Notes: generated by a model not told the origin, from the sequence alone. Positions 35,739 to 45,066 are shown, counted from the first letter of the stretch. The stretch is DNA of 64,000 nt from Leptothermofonsia sp049200465 (GCF_049200465.1 NZ_CP120836.1:496001-560000), one strand, 5' to 3'. Numbers and translations are program-made.

Positions 35739-36983
35739 CTACTCCTGCGTAATCAACCCATCTCCTTCAATCCGCAACTGCCGACCCCGCCAATACACTC
35801 TGCGCCCAAAGGCTCCCTTGAACCAAACCGCAAAGCTGAACAGATCCCGGAATGGCAATAGCCAGAGCCAGCGGATCAGTTTAAGTGCCCCCATACTGGA
35901 AATGGCAACCAGAGCTTGTAGATAACGGACAAGATAGGTAAGCAGTGTCAGCGAGATCGCCCATCCCGCAAACCCGGATACCAACAGCAACGCAACGCTG
36001 TAGACCGTGCCGTAGCAAAACACCATTGTGTAGTACTGCGGTCCCCGATTGAAGCGAATCGTTCTGGCCCAGCGCAGTTCTCGCTGAAAGACCTGCCCCA
36101 CGCTTTCATTGCCCGTGTCTGAATCCAGCACATAGGGAGAAAGCTCCACCCGATAGCCAGCCTCAGCAGCGCGTTTGCCCATATTGTAATCGGAGCCGAT
36201 ACGGTTCATTTGTAGGCCGCCGTAGGCTTCCAGGGCAGAGCGACGGGTGGCGATCGTGGCCCCTACCGCACAGCGCAGGCCCCCATCTATAGCGCAGGCA
36301 ATCAGCAAGCTGGGAATAAAATCTACACAACGCCCCAGAGAAGCCAGTGCAGCTCCCAGATATTGGGGATCGTAACCAATGAAAGCACAGGTCACCATCC
36401 CCACGCGATCGTCTTCTAAGGGAGCAGTGACCACACGAATGTAATCTGGATGAACCCGGATATCGCTATCGGCAAAAATGATCACTTCATGCCTTGCCTG
36501 CTCCAGCAGGTAGCTCAGGTTGCTGTCTTTGTAGTTAATCCCACGCGGATCCAGTCCAGCAAAAAGGCGAACTTTGTCAGGATAGGCTGCCTCCAGGTCT
36601 TTCAATACTGGAATGCAGGGGTCTTGTGAGTCGGTGACTCCAAAGAGCACTTCGTAATTGGGATAGTTCTGAGTGCAGAGGGAAGACCAATTTTCCCAGG
36701 CTCCCGCATCCACCCCACAGGCCGGAACAAGCAGGGAAACAGGTGAGAGGGTAGATAAGTTACTCTCCCATTCATCCACTCCTTGAGATTCCTGACTTCT
36801 TTCTTCTTTCTTCTTTTTTCCTTTTTCTTCCTTCTTCCTGACCTCTCCTTCCTGACTCCTAACTTCCGACTTTTCATCCAATTCAGGAGCAGAGAAGAAT
36901 CGGTAGGTGAAAAAGGCACAGGTGAAGTAGAAAGCGATGGAGCTAAGGATCAGAAAGGTGAAGAGGATTTCCAAGATAATCAT
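35739..36983 (-). CDS. GT2/GT21-type membrane glycosyltransferase with low-complexity insert
   Basis: This 414-residue enzyme is like ceramide glucosyltransferase or HpnI, transferring sugar to a lipid. There is an N-terminal membrane helix (about 3-25). The GT-A domain has VLFGVTDSQD, DxD-like FADSDIRVHPDY, a third acidic site in IGSDYNMGKRA, and RELRWARTIR in the (Q/R)xxRW position. Two to three membrane helices lie at the C-terminus. Residues 37-80 are a Lys/Glu/Arg/Ser tract (EVRKKEEKGKKKKEERSQES) that breaks the normal short cytosolic loop. Its DNA resembles intergenic repeat sequence. It follows the ABC exporter gene by 19 bp. Confidence 0.85.
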   Translation of the reverse strand: MIILEILFTFLILSSIAFYFTCAFFTYRFFSAPELDEKSEVRSQEGEVRKKEEKGKKKKEERSQESQGVDEWESNLSTLSPVSLLVPACGVDAGAWENWSSLCTQNYPNYEVLFGVTDSQDPCIPVLKDLEAAYPDKVRLFAGLDPRGINYKDSNLSYLLEQARHEVIIFADSDIRVHPDYIRVVTAPLEDDRVGMVTCAFIGYDPQYLGAALASLGRCVDFIPSLLIACAIDGGLRCAVGATIATRRSALEAYGGLQMNRIGSDYNMGKRAAEAGYRVELSPYVLDSDTGNESVGQVFQRELRWARTIRFNRGPQYYTMVFCYGTVYSVALLLVSGFAGWAISLTLLTYLVRYLQALVAISSMGALKLIRWLWLLPFRDLFSFAVWFKGAFGRRVYWRGRQLRIEGDGLITQE

Positions 36984-37002
36984 TCAGGCTTTACTCCATC
37001 AC

Positions 37003-38640
37003 TCATCTACCCATCCACTGGTCCGGGCGTTTGTCATACTTAATTTGCCCGTAGTCTAGTTTAATCAGGCGATCGCCGATATGGAAGTAATGATCATCAT
37101 GACTAATAACTAGGACTGTTTTACCCTGGTTTCGCAGTTGGGGCAGGAATTCGGTATAGAACATCTCCTTAAACATCGGGTCCTGATCCGCTGCCCACTC
37201 ATCAAATAGGTAAATGGGACGGTCTTCTAAATAGGCCGTGAGGAGTGTCAGTCGCTTTCGTTGCCCGGTCGAAAGAGCTGTGGTAGAGAACTTTCCTGCA
37301 GTTATGGAAACTTTGTGATCCAGGCGCAGCTTGCACAGGTAATCTCTAGCCTGAGCGTCGAGGTTTTCCCGCTCCAGACCCAGCAGGCGATCAAACAGGT
37401 AAAAATCAGCAAATATGGCAGAAAAATGCTGACGATACCATTCTCGATGGTGATCATCAATCGGCTGGTTATCGAGATAAATTCCTCCCATTTCTGGGAT
37501 GTAGAGCCCGGTAATCAGTTTTGCCAGCGTTGACTTACCACTGCCATTGCCGCCGACGATAAAGACCAGTTCTCCAGGGTGGAGGGTCAGGTCAATTGGA
37601 CCTAAGACAAAGCAGGCATCCTCCCGTTCAACCTGGTAAGTGTAGGTGACACCTTTGAGAGTGAGCGATCGCCAGTGCTGCTGAATCTCCTGGGGGACCG
37701 TTGCCACTTCTGCCCGACTGGCAAGGGAAAGCCCCAAAGATTCAATCTTGCTGAGGGCAATTCCCGCCCGGCTCATCACCGGCAACTGGTTGACTAACCT
37801 ATCCATCGGCAACATTAGATAAGTGAAGGTCAGCACATAGCCCGAAATGGTAGCCAAACTGAGGGTCATAAACTTTGGAAGGGCAAACAACACAAACCCC
37901 ACGGCAAAAAAGAAGATAAGCTTGCCCCAACTGGAGGTCATGGCAAACATCGTCAGCCCGCCCACGTTGTAGCGGCGGTAGGTAGCCGCAGTAGACTGCA
38001 AATCTTCTCGCAAAAAGGCCTGCCGTCGCCAGTAGTGCAGCTTTAACTCTTTTGTTCCCTCAGTGACCGTTTTGAAGTGCCCGAACAGATGATCCTGCTC
38101 TTCCCGTGCCCGTGCCAGCAGCCTCTTGCCGCGCTTCAATAGCCACTGGCAACTACTGAGGGCAACAAAGGTAATGACGCAGACGACCAGAAACACCTGC
38201 CACGAGAGCCAGGTAATGTAGACCAGGCAGCCCGCCACGATCGCCATATCAATACACAAAAAAGGCACCAACCGTACCGCATCAGCTACCGCCTGGATGT
38301 CATCCGTCAAGGTTGCCAGCAGACGAGGAGCCCCCAGTTTTTCCAGGTGTGCCAGTTCTGAGGCAAGAATCTGGCGGCTGAGGTTGAGGCGCAGTTGAAA
38401 GATGGCCTGTTGCGCCAGCCGGATCAGCATCATCTGGGAAATTACACTGGTAACCAGCGAAATGACCGCCAGCCCCACAAAGGCCCAGCCGATGGAAGCA
38501 AGATTCACCGATTCCTGACTGATGGCACGACTGATCAGGGCAATTAACCCGGCACTGCTGCCACCACTGAGGAAACCCGTGAACACCGCGATCGCCACCA
38601 TTCGCCAGGAGGATCGCAAAAGAAAGAGGATTAAATTCAT
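37003..38640 (-). CDS. Cyclic-peptide-type ABC exporter (PvdE/SyrD-like)
   Basis: I start at the ATG of MNLILFLLRSSWRMV; 14 more residues are possible upstream. The 545-residue half-transporter has six membrane segments (about 10-300) and an ATPase with VGGNGSGKSTLAKLI. The signature region is LSTGQRKRLTLLTAYL, with Thr for the usual Gly, as is common in this group. Walker B is IYLFDEWAADQDP and the switch His is in VLVISHDDHYF. The DEWAADQDP form is typical of the cyclic-peptide/siderophore exporter group. The cargo is unknown, and no peptide synthetase is in the window. The glycosyltransferase downstream suggests lipid or glycan export instead (inference). Confidence 0.85.
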   Translation of the reverse strand: MNLILFLLRSSWRMVAIAVFTGFLSGGSSAGLIALISRAISQESVNLASIGWAFVGLAVISLVTSVISQMMLIRLAQQAIFQLRLNLSRQILASELAHLEKLGAPRLLATLTDDIQAVADAVRLVPFLCIDMAIVAGCLVYITWLSWQVFLVVCVITFVALSSCQWLLKRGKRLLARAREEQDHLFGHFKTVTEGTKELKLHYWRRQAFLREDLQSTAATYRRYNVGGLTMFAMTSSWGKLIFFFAVGFVLFALPKFMTLSLATISGYVLTFTYLMLPMDRLVNQLPVMSRAGIALSKIESLGLSLASRAEVATVPQEIQQHWRSLTLKGVTYTYQVEREDACFVLGPIDLTLHPGELVFIVGGNGSGKSTLAKLITGLYIPEMGGIYLDNQPIDDHHREWYRQHFSAIFADFYLFDRLLGLERENLDAQARDYLCKLRLDHKVSITAGKFSTTALSTGQRKRLTLLTAYLEDRPIYLFDEWAADQDPMFKEMFYTEFLPQLRNQGKTVLVISHDDHYFHIGDRLIKLDYGQIKYDKRPDQWMGR

Positions 38641-38889
38641 ATCACCTGACTGCGACCCACTGGGAGGATTTTCCGAAGCCACCCAAAACTTTACACTTAG
38701 ACATGGTCGCCCTATTATCTTTGCATTTCAGGGTATAAATTGGCAGATAAGTCAGTAGCACCAATGAAATATAAAACCACTGTAGGATGGGTTGGAATAG
38801 CGTAACCCGTTCACTAAGAACAGTCCCCAATTAAGCCCCTACCCAATTCCACATCAACTGGTGAAAAGAGGAGTGACGGATTAAATCCT

Positions 38890-39879
38890 ATGGATGTGCC
38901 TTTCGACAAAACCCTGCCCAGCTTTTCGATCATCCTTGAAACTGAGAACCTGGCTAATGCCGATCTGGAAGGGCTGTCCAGATCCCTCGCTTCCCTGGTC
39001 AACCAGGATGTTTCCCCCAGTCAGGCCAACGAAGTTCTGCTAATTGATAGCGGCGACACCCCCCCAGATCTGTTAGAGCAATTGTGCGATCGCTACCCCT
39101 GGATCAAAATCCATCCCGCCCCAGCAGGTACAGGCTACTACAAAGCCAAAATGCTGGGTGCCCAGGTCGCGACCGGAGACATCATCGTCTACTGCGACTC
39201 AGACTGCATCTATGAACCCACCTGGCTGAGAACCATCCTGACCACCTTCACCCAAGGCGAACCCATTCAGGCCGTTGCCGGAGAAACTACCACCCGTGGC
39301 ATCGGTCCCTACGGCACCGCAATGGCACTGACCTACATCTTTCCTCAGTACACCGGTGAGACTGCCCTAACACCCTCTTCCCAATACTTCCTGAATAACG
39401 TTGCCTTCCGACGACAATTTCTTCTGGAAAATCCCATTCCTTTAGAATTGCCGCTCTATCGAGGTAACTGCGTGATCCACGCCTACAACCTGTTGAAGGA
39501 TGGACATACCATCTGGAGGCAACCCAAAGCCCGCGCCACCCATGCTCCCCCCAATGGACTGTCTCACTTTTTCTGGCGCTTTCTCCTGATTGGTCACGAC
39601 TACTACTGGCAAAACCGCCTCCTATCCAAACCGGATCAGGAACCAGGCAACAGGGAAAAATACCGCGATCCACTAGGTGGGCTGCACGGAAAAATGCATG
39701 TATTCCTGGAACGCCTCCAGCGCATGGTGAAAAACGAACCGCGCCACCTGCTTTACCTGCCCCTCTCCATTCCGATCGCCGCTATTTCCGTCTTGCTGAT
39801 TTTCGCCGGAAACAAAATCACAGCCCTCAAACCAGACTACCTGCTGAAAACCTACTATCGCATCCTGGGTGAGGTATAG
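38890..39879 (+). CDS. Glycosyltransferase family 2 protein
   Basis: A product of 329 residues. The GT-A domain (about 10-230) has FSIILETENLANADLEGL, VLLIDSGDTPPDLLE and the nucleotide-sugar DxD in IIVYCDSDCIYEPTWL. FLNNVAFRRQFL and a His-rich ATHAPPNGL segment follow. A single C-terminal membrane segment (LSIPIAAISVLLIFAGNKIT, about 295-315) anchors it. Sugar donor and acceptor are unknown. Divergent from the ABC exporter gene, it may form a small glycan or glycolipid locus with the two genes to its left. Confidence 0.85.
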   Translation: MDVPFDKTLPSFSIILETENLANADLEGLSRSLASLVNQDVSPSQANEVLLIDSGDTPPDLLEQLCDRYPWIKIHPAPAGTGYYKAKMLGAQVATGDIIVYCDSDCIYEPTWLRTILTTFTQGEPIQAVAGETTTRGIGPYGTAMALTYIFPQYTGETALTPSSQYFLNNVAFRRQFLLENPIPLELPLYRGNCVIHAYNLLKDGHTIWRQPKARATHAPPNGLSHFFWRFLLIGHDYYWQNRLLSKPDQEPGNREKYRDPLGGLHGKMHVFLERLQRMVKNEPRHLLYLPLSIPIAAISVLLIFAGNKITALKPDYLLKTYYRILGEV

Positions 39880-40011
39880 AGGGGTTGTGAAGGGGTGGAT
39901 GGGTGAGGGAGTGATAGGGTGACGGGGTGATAGAGTTAAGGTTTTCTACTCCATCACTCCCCCCTCCTCCCTCTGCCTCTTATCTTCTTTCTTCCTTCTT
40001 ATTCTCTAACC
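39880..40011. repeat. Low-complexity GATGGGTGAGGGAGTGAT-type tract
   Basis: Short purine-rich units (GGGGTGGATGGGTGAGGGAG, then GTGATAGGGTGACGGGGTGA) face pyrimidine-rich CTCCATCACTCCCCC units, with potential to pair. Similar tracts lie at 44281-44360, 48140-48190, 55300-55460 and 62770-62795, so this is a dispersed short-repeat type. Confidence 0.5.
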
Positions 40012-40401
40012 CTAATACCGCTTAATTGGCATCTTGACCCCAGAGTCCAGTGGTGGCACTTTGAAGAAATCAATCGGATCAACGGGACGATTGGATTGAG
40101 ATTGATTCACTTCCATCACCGATTTGGGAATCAGCCCATCGGGGATAATAGAGGGTTCCTTTGCTCTAACAGGTCTGGCAGAGATACTACCGGCAATAGC
40201 CCTCAGTTTTTGGGGAGTATGATGCGAACGGTGTCTTCTGCCAACCACGGCAACGGGTTGGTTGACCGAGGCAGGGCGAGTAACCAGCAGAATGCTTGAA
40301 TTGGGAGACTCTGCCAGGGCAGGGTGAGTATTTCCGGTGATCGCGAGACTAGCCGCGATCACCGCCGTTACCGGAACCAAAGTGAGGGACTGATTCTGCA
40401 T
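40012..40401 (-). CDS. Hypothetical secreted protein
   Basis: A product of 129 residues. The N-terminus looks like a Sec signal peptide (LVPVTAVIAASLAITG, cleavage near PALAES). The mature part of about 98 residues is basic and proline-rich (GRRHRSHHTPQKLRAIAGS, then NRPVDPIDFFKVPPLDSG). No domain is recognised. The gene stands alone, and the coding call rests on the convincing signal peptide and open frame. Confidence 0.5.
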   Translation of the reverse strand: MQNQSLTLVPVTAVIAASLAITGNTHPALAESPNSSILLVTRPASVNQPVAVVGRRHRSHHTPQKLRAIAGSISARPVRAKEPSIIPDGLIPKSVMEVNQSQSNRPVDPIDFFKVPPLDSGVKMPIKRY

Positions 40402-40678
40402 AGACAGAGTGACTCTCTATGAGCGGAAGGGAAGAATCTACTGGTAAAGAGGAAGCAGTAGCCACAAGAATTTGGATAAGCATGTCAGGTACACAAACCG
40501 TTCCATTCCTGATTCCCGCCCCCTGCTTAACATACCCCTGTAAGTGGATGGTCTCGCATCTAGCTATCGGCTTAGCTGAGTGACGGTAGATAACCTCTGC
40601 ATCAACCCGAGACTTTCGCCCGTCCGCTCCAGCGCGTTGCTAGCCTGCTAGTATGCCAACATTTATTATTTCAAGAGT

Positions 40679-40793
40679 TATAGCACTACGCAGGTGCGTT
40701 AGGGCATTGGAATTAGAGAGGGAATGGGGGCTTCGCCCCTAGCCAGGGGTTCCACCCCTGCACCCCGTCCTAACCATAATGACTACCGCTAGA
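40679..40793 (+). repeat. MITE-like repeat family A, copy 3
   Basis: TATAGCACTACGCAGGTGCG to ACCATAATGACTACCGCTAGA, the last bases decayed from GCTATA. The right edge joins directly to the IS4-type remnant at 40794, as if inserted there. Confidence 0.8.
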
Positions 40794-41215
40794 GACCTCC
40801 AAGCGAACACTACTACTGCCGTGGCGTAGTACCCGCCCAATCAAGGGAATGGCACATCCCCGGTACTGAATCGATCTGCGAATCGGGCAGAACTCGTCCC
40901 ACAACATCGTCGTGTCTTCAATTAAGGTAATTTCAGAAACGCCTCACTGGGCTAATGCGGCTGCAAGCAGCGGACTGTAGTAGGCTCGTTGGACATGGAT
41001 GCGGCTATTGGGCAACCAGCGACTGAACGGCGTGGATGGCTTTGGGCGAATTTTGCTCGACTCTGCATGTAAACACCCCATTGGGTTTGGCTGATGCATT
41101 CACTACAAATCAGTCCAATCACCATCCAAATCAGGGGTTGCAGATGCCGTTGATCAGCCCATTGAGTGGATTGACCCAGAAGGTCCCATAGCTGGGGAGG
41201 TTCGCATGGTTCAGT
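40794..41215 (-). pseudogene. IS4-type transposase remnant
   Basis: On the minus strand, across three frames, the region reads LICSECISQTQWGVYMQSRA, then a SRWLPNSRIHVQRAYYSPLL stretch, then ITLIEDTTMLWDEFCPIRRS and RVLRHGSSSVR. These are the N-terminal and first-Asp regions (LIEDTTM) of IS4-like transposases common in cyanobacteria. There are several stops and frameshifts, and the catalytic C-terminal part is missing. It is cut at its downstream side by the family A repeat. Confidence 0.6.
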
Positions 41216-41481
41216 TGTGTTTGGGTGGTAACTTTCACACTAATCTGCGAGTGCCGTTTTACCAAGGGCTTAGCCTCCCTCCTTTTCAAGTTTTGTCAGT
41301 CAATTAGGCCGCAAGTCATAAATTTTGCAACACGGCAGAGTAGGAGTTTCACTCCCTGCACCCCAAAAAACTTTTGTTTTGCTGTACTAATGGTTTTTCA
41401 GTTTTAATTTTGAACCTCTGGATCGAGTAAGAGTGGTTATTGTATGAACTTTCAACTTACACAATAAGCCTTAACAGACCA
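41216..41481. other. Intergenic, no gene seen
   Basis: AT-rich spacer between the IS4 remnant and the iminopeptidase gene. A short CACTCCCTGCACCCC piece resembles repeat cores. Nothing else is supported. Confidence 0.3.
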
Positions 41482-42432
41482 CTAGCTATTTACCGCAAAT
41501 CGATCTGTTGCTTTAATTAAAACGCTGCGAATGCCGGGTTCAGTCATGGAGTGTCCTGCGTCAGGCACGACGATCAGTTCGGCTTCGGTCCAGACTTGGT
41601 GTAATTCCCAGGCAGTAATCATGGGGCAAACGATATCGTAACGTCCCTGAACAATGATGGCGGGTAAGTGGCGGATGCGATCGCACTGTCTCAGCAACTG
41701 GTCTTCGGATTGCAAAAAACCACCGTTGACAAAGTAGTGACATTCAATCCGGGCAAAGGCATCGGCAAACTGATCTTCCCCAAAGTGGCTGATGAGAGTG
41801 GGGTCTGGCAGCAACTTACTGGTACTGGCTTCCCACACAGACCAGGCACGAGCGGCTTCTAATCGGGTTTGCGGGTCTGGGCTGGTCAGCCGTGTGTAGT
41901 AGGCTTTTATCAAATCATCCCGTTCTTCGGGGGGAATCGGTTTGAGGTAGTTTTCCCAGGCATCTGGGAAGATGTAGCTCGCTCCCTCCTGATAAAACCA
42001 GTGAAGTTCCTTGCGCCGCAACATAAATATTCCCCGCAGAATCAGCCCCAAACAGCGCTCTGGATGCGTCTGGCTATAGGCAAGCGACAGCGTGCTGCCC
42101 CAACTGCCCCCAAAAACAACCCACTGGTCAATATTGAGGTGCGATCGCAGCCGCTCAATATCAGCCACCAGATGCCAGGTCGTATTCTCTCGTAATTCTG
42201 CATGAGGTGTACTTTTCCCACAACCGCGCTGGTCAAACATCACAATGCGCCACCGGGTTGGGTCAAAATACTGGCGGTAAAAGGGAAGACTACCGCCACC
42301 AGGGCCCCCATGCAAAACCACCACAGGCTTGCCTACTGGATTGCCAGATACTTCAAAATAAATCTGGTGCAATTCAGATACCTGAAGCATCCCCGTTTGA
42401 TAAGGTTCAATAGGTGGATAAAGTTCTCTCAT
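41482..42432 (-). CDS. pip: Proline iminopeptidase
   Basis: An alpha/beta-hydrolase of 316 residues (peptidase family S33) that removes N-terminal proline from peptides in the cytoplasm. The oxyanion stretch HGGPGGGSLPF is at about 41-51. The nucleophile is Ser110 in VVFGGSWGS. The acid is probably Asp in VQGRYDIVCP, and the base His is in VPDAGHSMTEPG. MFDQRGCGKSTPHAEL is a strong family signature. The length is as expected. The gene is apparently monocistronic. Confidence 0.93.
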   Translation of the reverse strand: MRELYPPIEPYQTGMLQVSELHQIYFEVSGNPVGKPVVVLHGGPGGGSLPFYRQYFDPTRWRIVMFDQRGCGKSTPHAELRENTTWHLVADIERLRSHLNIDQWVVFGGSWGSTLSLAYSQTHPERCLGLILRGIFMLRRKELHWFYQEGASYIFPDAWENYLKPIPPEERDDLIKAYYTRLTSPDPQTRLEAARAWSVWEASTSKLLPDPTLISHFGEDQFADAFARIECHYFVNGGFLQSEDQLLRQCDRIRHLPAIIVQGRYDIVCPMITAWELHQVWTEAELIVVPDAGHSMTEPGIRSVLIKATDRFAVNS

Positions 42433-42768
42433 GGGTGAGATTGATGATTAGATTCATAATTGGAGGAAACTGCCTCTACAGAATCCCATCAAAAACAGAA
42501 TCCCATCAAATGGTGTAACAATGGCACCTCCGCACCCATTATTGCTTCAATCTGTTGTAGCTTGTATAGCCATCTGAGACGGGTTACAGGGGTAGAACCT
42601 CTAGCTGGGGGCGAAGCTTCCACACTCCCTTAAACCCAGTTTCTAAGCAACCTGACAACAGCTATAACAGGCAGGTTGACATGAGTTTGCTTGATGGCTA
42701 AACAACTGCCTTCACCTGAAACAAAAGCGGAACAATGGGCAGCCATCCGTGTTAAAGGATAGTATTCG
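42433..42768. other. Intergenic with a 16-bp direct repeat and a family B repeat
   Basis: ACAGAATCCCATCAAA occurs twice in close succession (42478-42493, 42495-42510). A family B element is at 42565-42666. No gene is seen. Confidence 0.45.
42565..42666 (+). repeat. MITE-like repeat family B, copy 2 (102 bp)
   Basis: Starts TATAGCCATCTGAGACGGGT and ends AACCTGACAACAGCTATA, giving TATAGC ends. The inner arms CTAGCTGGGGGCGAAGCTTCC resemble the family A core. Confidence 0.65.
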
Positions 42769-44145
42769 ATGACTACCAGCTATCAATTTCCCGAAGGTTT
42801 TATGTGGGGCACAGCTACTGCTTCCTACCAGATTGAAGGGGCGACAGCAGAAGATGGACGCCAACCCAGTGTATGGGATACCTTTAGTGCTACCCCTGGT
42901 CGTACCCGCGATGGCAAGACTGGGGCGATCGCCTGTGACCACTATCATCTTTACGAAACCGATGTAAAGTGGATGGCAGACCTGGGCATTAAGTACTATC
43001 GCTTCAGTATCGCCTGGCCTCGCATTATTCCCGATGGGCGGGGAATGGTCAATGAAGCAGGGGTGGATTTCTACAAACGATTAGTCGATTGCCTGCATAA
43101 TCACGGGATTACACCCTACGCCACCCTGTTTCATTGGGATAGTCCCCAGGCTCTGGAAAACCGCTATGGTTCCTGGCGTAGTCGAGAAATGGCAAAGGAC
43201 TATGCCGATTATGTAACGGCAACCGTGAGTCGATTGGGAGATCGCATTACCAACTGGATGACGATCAATGAAATCCCCTGCTTCACCCACATGGGCTATG
43301 CCGTTAAGGAGATTCCGTTCCACGCCCCTGGCACCACTGTTCGCACTCCCAAAGAGGTCTGGCAAACATCCCACCACGCTATTCTGGCGCATGGAATGGG
43401 TTGTCAGGCAATTCGGGCAGCTTCACCAGGTCCCTGCCAGGTTGCCCTGGTAGACAACTTCTCAGTAACAGTTCCAGTGAGTGAATCATCTGAAAATATC
43501 GTAGCGGCTCAAAGGGCATTTCACACCTGCGGTTCCAACGGTGGAATTATTTTTCCAGTGCTGACTGGAGCCTATAGCCCGGCCATGCTGGAACAGTTAG
43601 GTGCGGATGCTCCCGATATTCAAGACGGGGATCTGGAGGTGATTCATCAACCGCTGGACTGGCTGGGACTCAACATTTATAGTGGGGTCTATGTGCGGGC
43701 AGGCGAGGGCGATCGCGGCTACGAATTTCTCGACTTCCGTGAAAACTATCCACGCTTGCACATGCCCTGGCTCTGGATGCTACCCGAAGCCCTGTACTGG
43801 GCTGCTCGTCACGTGAGTGAAACTCTGAACAAACCAGATTTGCCACTCATCATCACTGAAAATGGTTGTGCCGCACCAGATACCGTAGGCAATCAAGGAG
43901 AAATCATCGATCTAGAGCGAATTTTGTTTCTGCGGCAATACCTGAAAGCTGTTCATCGGGCTGTGGATGAAGGCTATCCAGTGCGAGGATACTTCCTCTG
44001 GAGCTTGCTAGATAACTTTGAATGGTCCTGGGGGTACGATCGCCGCTTTGGTATCCTCTACACCGACTATGCCACCCAACAGCGCATCCCCAAAGCCAGT
44101 TTCCGTTGGTATCAGGAGTGTATCCGGCAAAATCGAGTGGTATAA
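42769..44145 (+). CDS. Beta-glucosidase, glycoside hydrolase family 1
   Basis: This retaining enzyme of 458 residues has a TIM barrel. The N-terminal signature is FPEGFMWGTATASYQIEGA. The acid/base is Glu168 in MTINEIPCF; the usual NEP is NEI here, but the Glu is kept. The nucleophile is Glu364 in PLIITENGCA. The aglycone-side WSLLDNFEWSWGYDRRFG is also canonical. It hydrolyses beta-glucosides or related disaccharides. There is no signal peptide, so it should be cytoplasmic. Confidence 0.93.
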   Translation: MTTSYQFPEGFMWGTATASYQIEGATAEDGRQPSVWDTFSATPGRTRDGKTGAIACDHYHLYETDVKWMADLGIKYYRFSIAWPRIIPDGRGMVNEAGVDFYKRLVDCLHNHGITPYATLFHWDSPQALENRYGSWRSREMAKDYADYVTATVSRLGDRITNWMTINEIPCFTHMGYAVKEIPFHAPGTTVRTPKEVWQTSHHAILAHGMGCQAIRAASPGPCQVALVDNFSVTVPVSESSENIVAAQRAFHTCGSNGGIIFPVLTGAYSPAMLEQLGADAPDIQDGDLEVIHQPLDWLGLNIYSGVYVRAGEGDRGYEFLDFRENYPRLHMPWLWMLPEALYWAARHVSETLNKPDLPLIITENGCAAPDTVGNQGEIIDLERILFLRQYLKAVHRAVDEGYPVRGYFLWSLLDNFEWSWGYDRRFGILYTDYATQQRIPKASFRWYQECIRQNRVV

Positions 44146-44385
44146 GGAGTGAGAAGTCAGGAGCCAGAAGCCAGGATTCTAGCCATTCTATACCTCCTAA
44201 AGGAGTAGGCAACTGGCGTTTTGTACTAGGATTAACAGAAACGACCGCAGCCTGTAAGAGCAGTAAGGGGAAAGGGTTGTTGGAGTAAGGGAGTGCTGGA
44301 GTGATGGATGTAAAGAGCAATTACCCTATCATCCCATCACCCTATCACCCATCCACCCCGCACCTACCTAACAACTAAAAACTAA
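44146..44385. repeat. Low-complexity intergenic sequence
   Basis: It contains GAAGTCAGGAGCCAGAAGCC-type units and GTGATGGATG / CATCCCATCACCC tracts of the dispersed short-repeat type. No gene is seen. Confidence 0.4.
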
Positions 44386-44495
44386 TACTAATTTAATATG
44401 AGGAGGCGTAGAATCAGAACCCTCTGTAGTCCCCCTTGGTAAGGAGACGGTGACAGCCGGGGGGGGATAATGTACAGCTTCATAAAACATTAGTA
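44386..44495. repeat. MITE-like element with TACTAAT ends (110 bp)
   Basis: The left end TACTAATTTAATATG and the right end CATAAAACATTAGTA are imperfect inverted repeats. The interior has a GTCCCCCTTGG / CCGGGGGGGG hairpin. It differs from the TATAGC families. It has no coding capacity. Confidence 0.55.
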
Positions 44496-44533
44496 TAACA
44501 ACTCAAACTAACCTCTGCTAAGGAAGCCTCTTT

Positions 44534-44785
44534 ATGACAACACCAACCCCCCTTCAAGGTGCAGAACTGATTGATTGTGCTAGAGCAAACGGAACCTTTG
44601 GCGTTCAAGTTGCGGCTGAGCGATGCGGCTATGGGCACAGCTTAGAAGAGTTTCAGCAGGCACTGAAGCAAGCCTGCGATTCCATTGGAGTAGAGTTCCG
44701 CGGCTTTGATGACCTGGTTAAACCTCTGGAAAGTGAACAGGATTTGGGAGTGGTTATCGCCCCCGATACAACAAACCAACTCTGA
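44534..44785 (+). CDS. Small hypothetical protein (Nif11-leader-like helical pattern)
   Basis: A product of 83 residues: LQGAELIDCARANGTFGVQV, then AAERCGYGHSLEEFQQALKQ, ending in VVIAPDTTNQL. The helical N-terminus followed by a GYGHSLEEF turn recalls the Nif11-like fold but is too weak to claim. It has two Cys residues in the first 35 and no signal peptide. It converges with the small membrane protein gene 2 bp away. Confidence 0.6.
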   Translation: MTTPTPLQGAELIDCARANGTFGVQVAAERCGYGHSLEEFQQALKQACDSIGVEFRGFDDLVKPLESEQDLGVVIAPDTTNQL

Positions 44786-44787
44786 AA

Positions 44788-45066
44788 TTATTTTCCCTTG
44801 ACGACTTCCACAAGTCGGGTTAACAGCCAGACAAGCAGGCAGAGCAGCACAAGGTAGCTAATGGGGCCAACGTGTTCCCACAACTTGACCCAATTGGGAT
44901 CAAAGGGGTTAAATCCTGGATCTGCGGGAATTTCTACAGATACCCTTGCGGTTGGTTTTGGTTGAATGGGGGTTGGGGTTGCAGTAGGAGCCGGGCTGGA
45001 GAGAATTTCCATCGTTTTGGCATCCGTTTCACGGAGATTTCCGGGCTGCATGGCTTGTATGTTCAT
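44788..45066 (-). CDS. Small single-pass membrane protein, hypothetical
   Basis: I prefer the ATG of MNIQAMQPGNLRETD, giving 92 residues; the frame is open to 45129. A Pro/Thr-rich segment (SSPAPTATPTPIQPKPTARV) is followed by a C-terminal membrane helix (ISYLVLLCLLVWLLTRLVE) and a basic tail. No family is recognised. Confidence 0.5.
   Translation of the reverse strand: MNIQAMQPGNLRETDAKTMEILSSPAPTATPTPIQPKPTARVSVEIPADPGFNPFDPNWVKLWEHVGPISYLVLLCLLVWLLTRLVEVVKGK

Noticed and set aside
38890..39879. Peptide-synthetase-linked natural product cluster with the cyclic-peptide-type exporter
   Set aside because: No adenylation, condensation, ketosynthase or RiPP-modifying gene is present nearby. 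Only glycosyltransferases flank the exporter.
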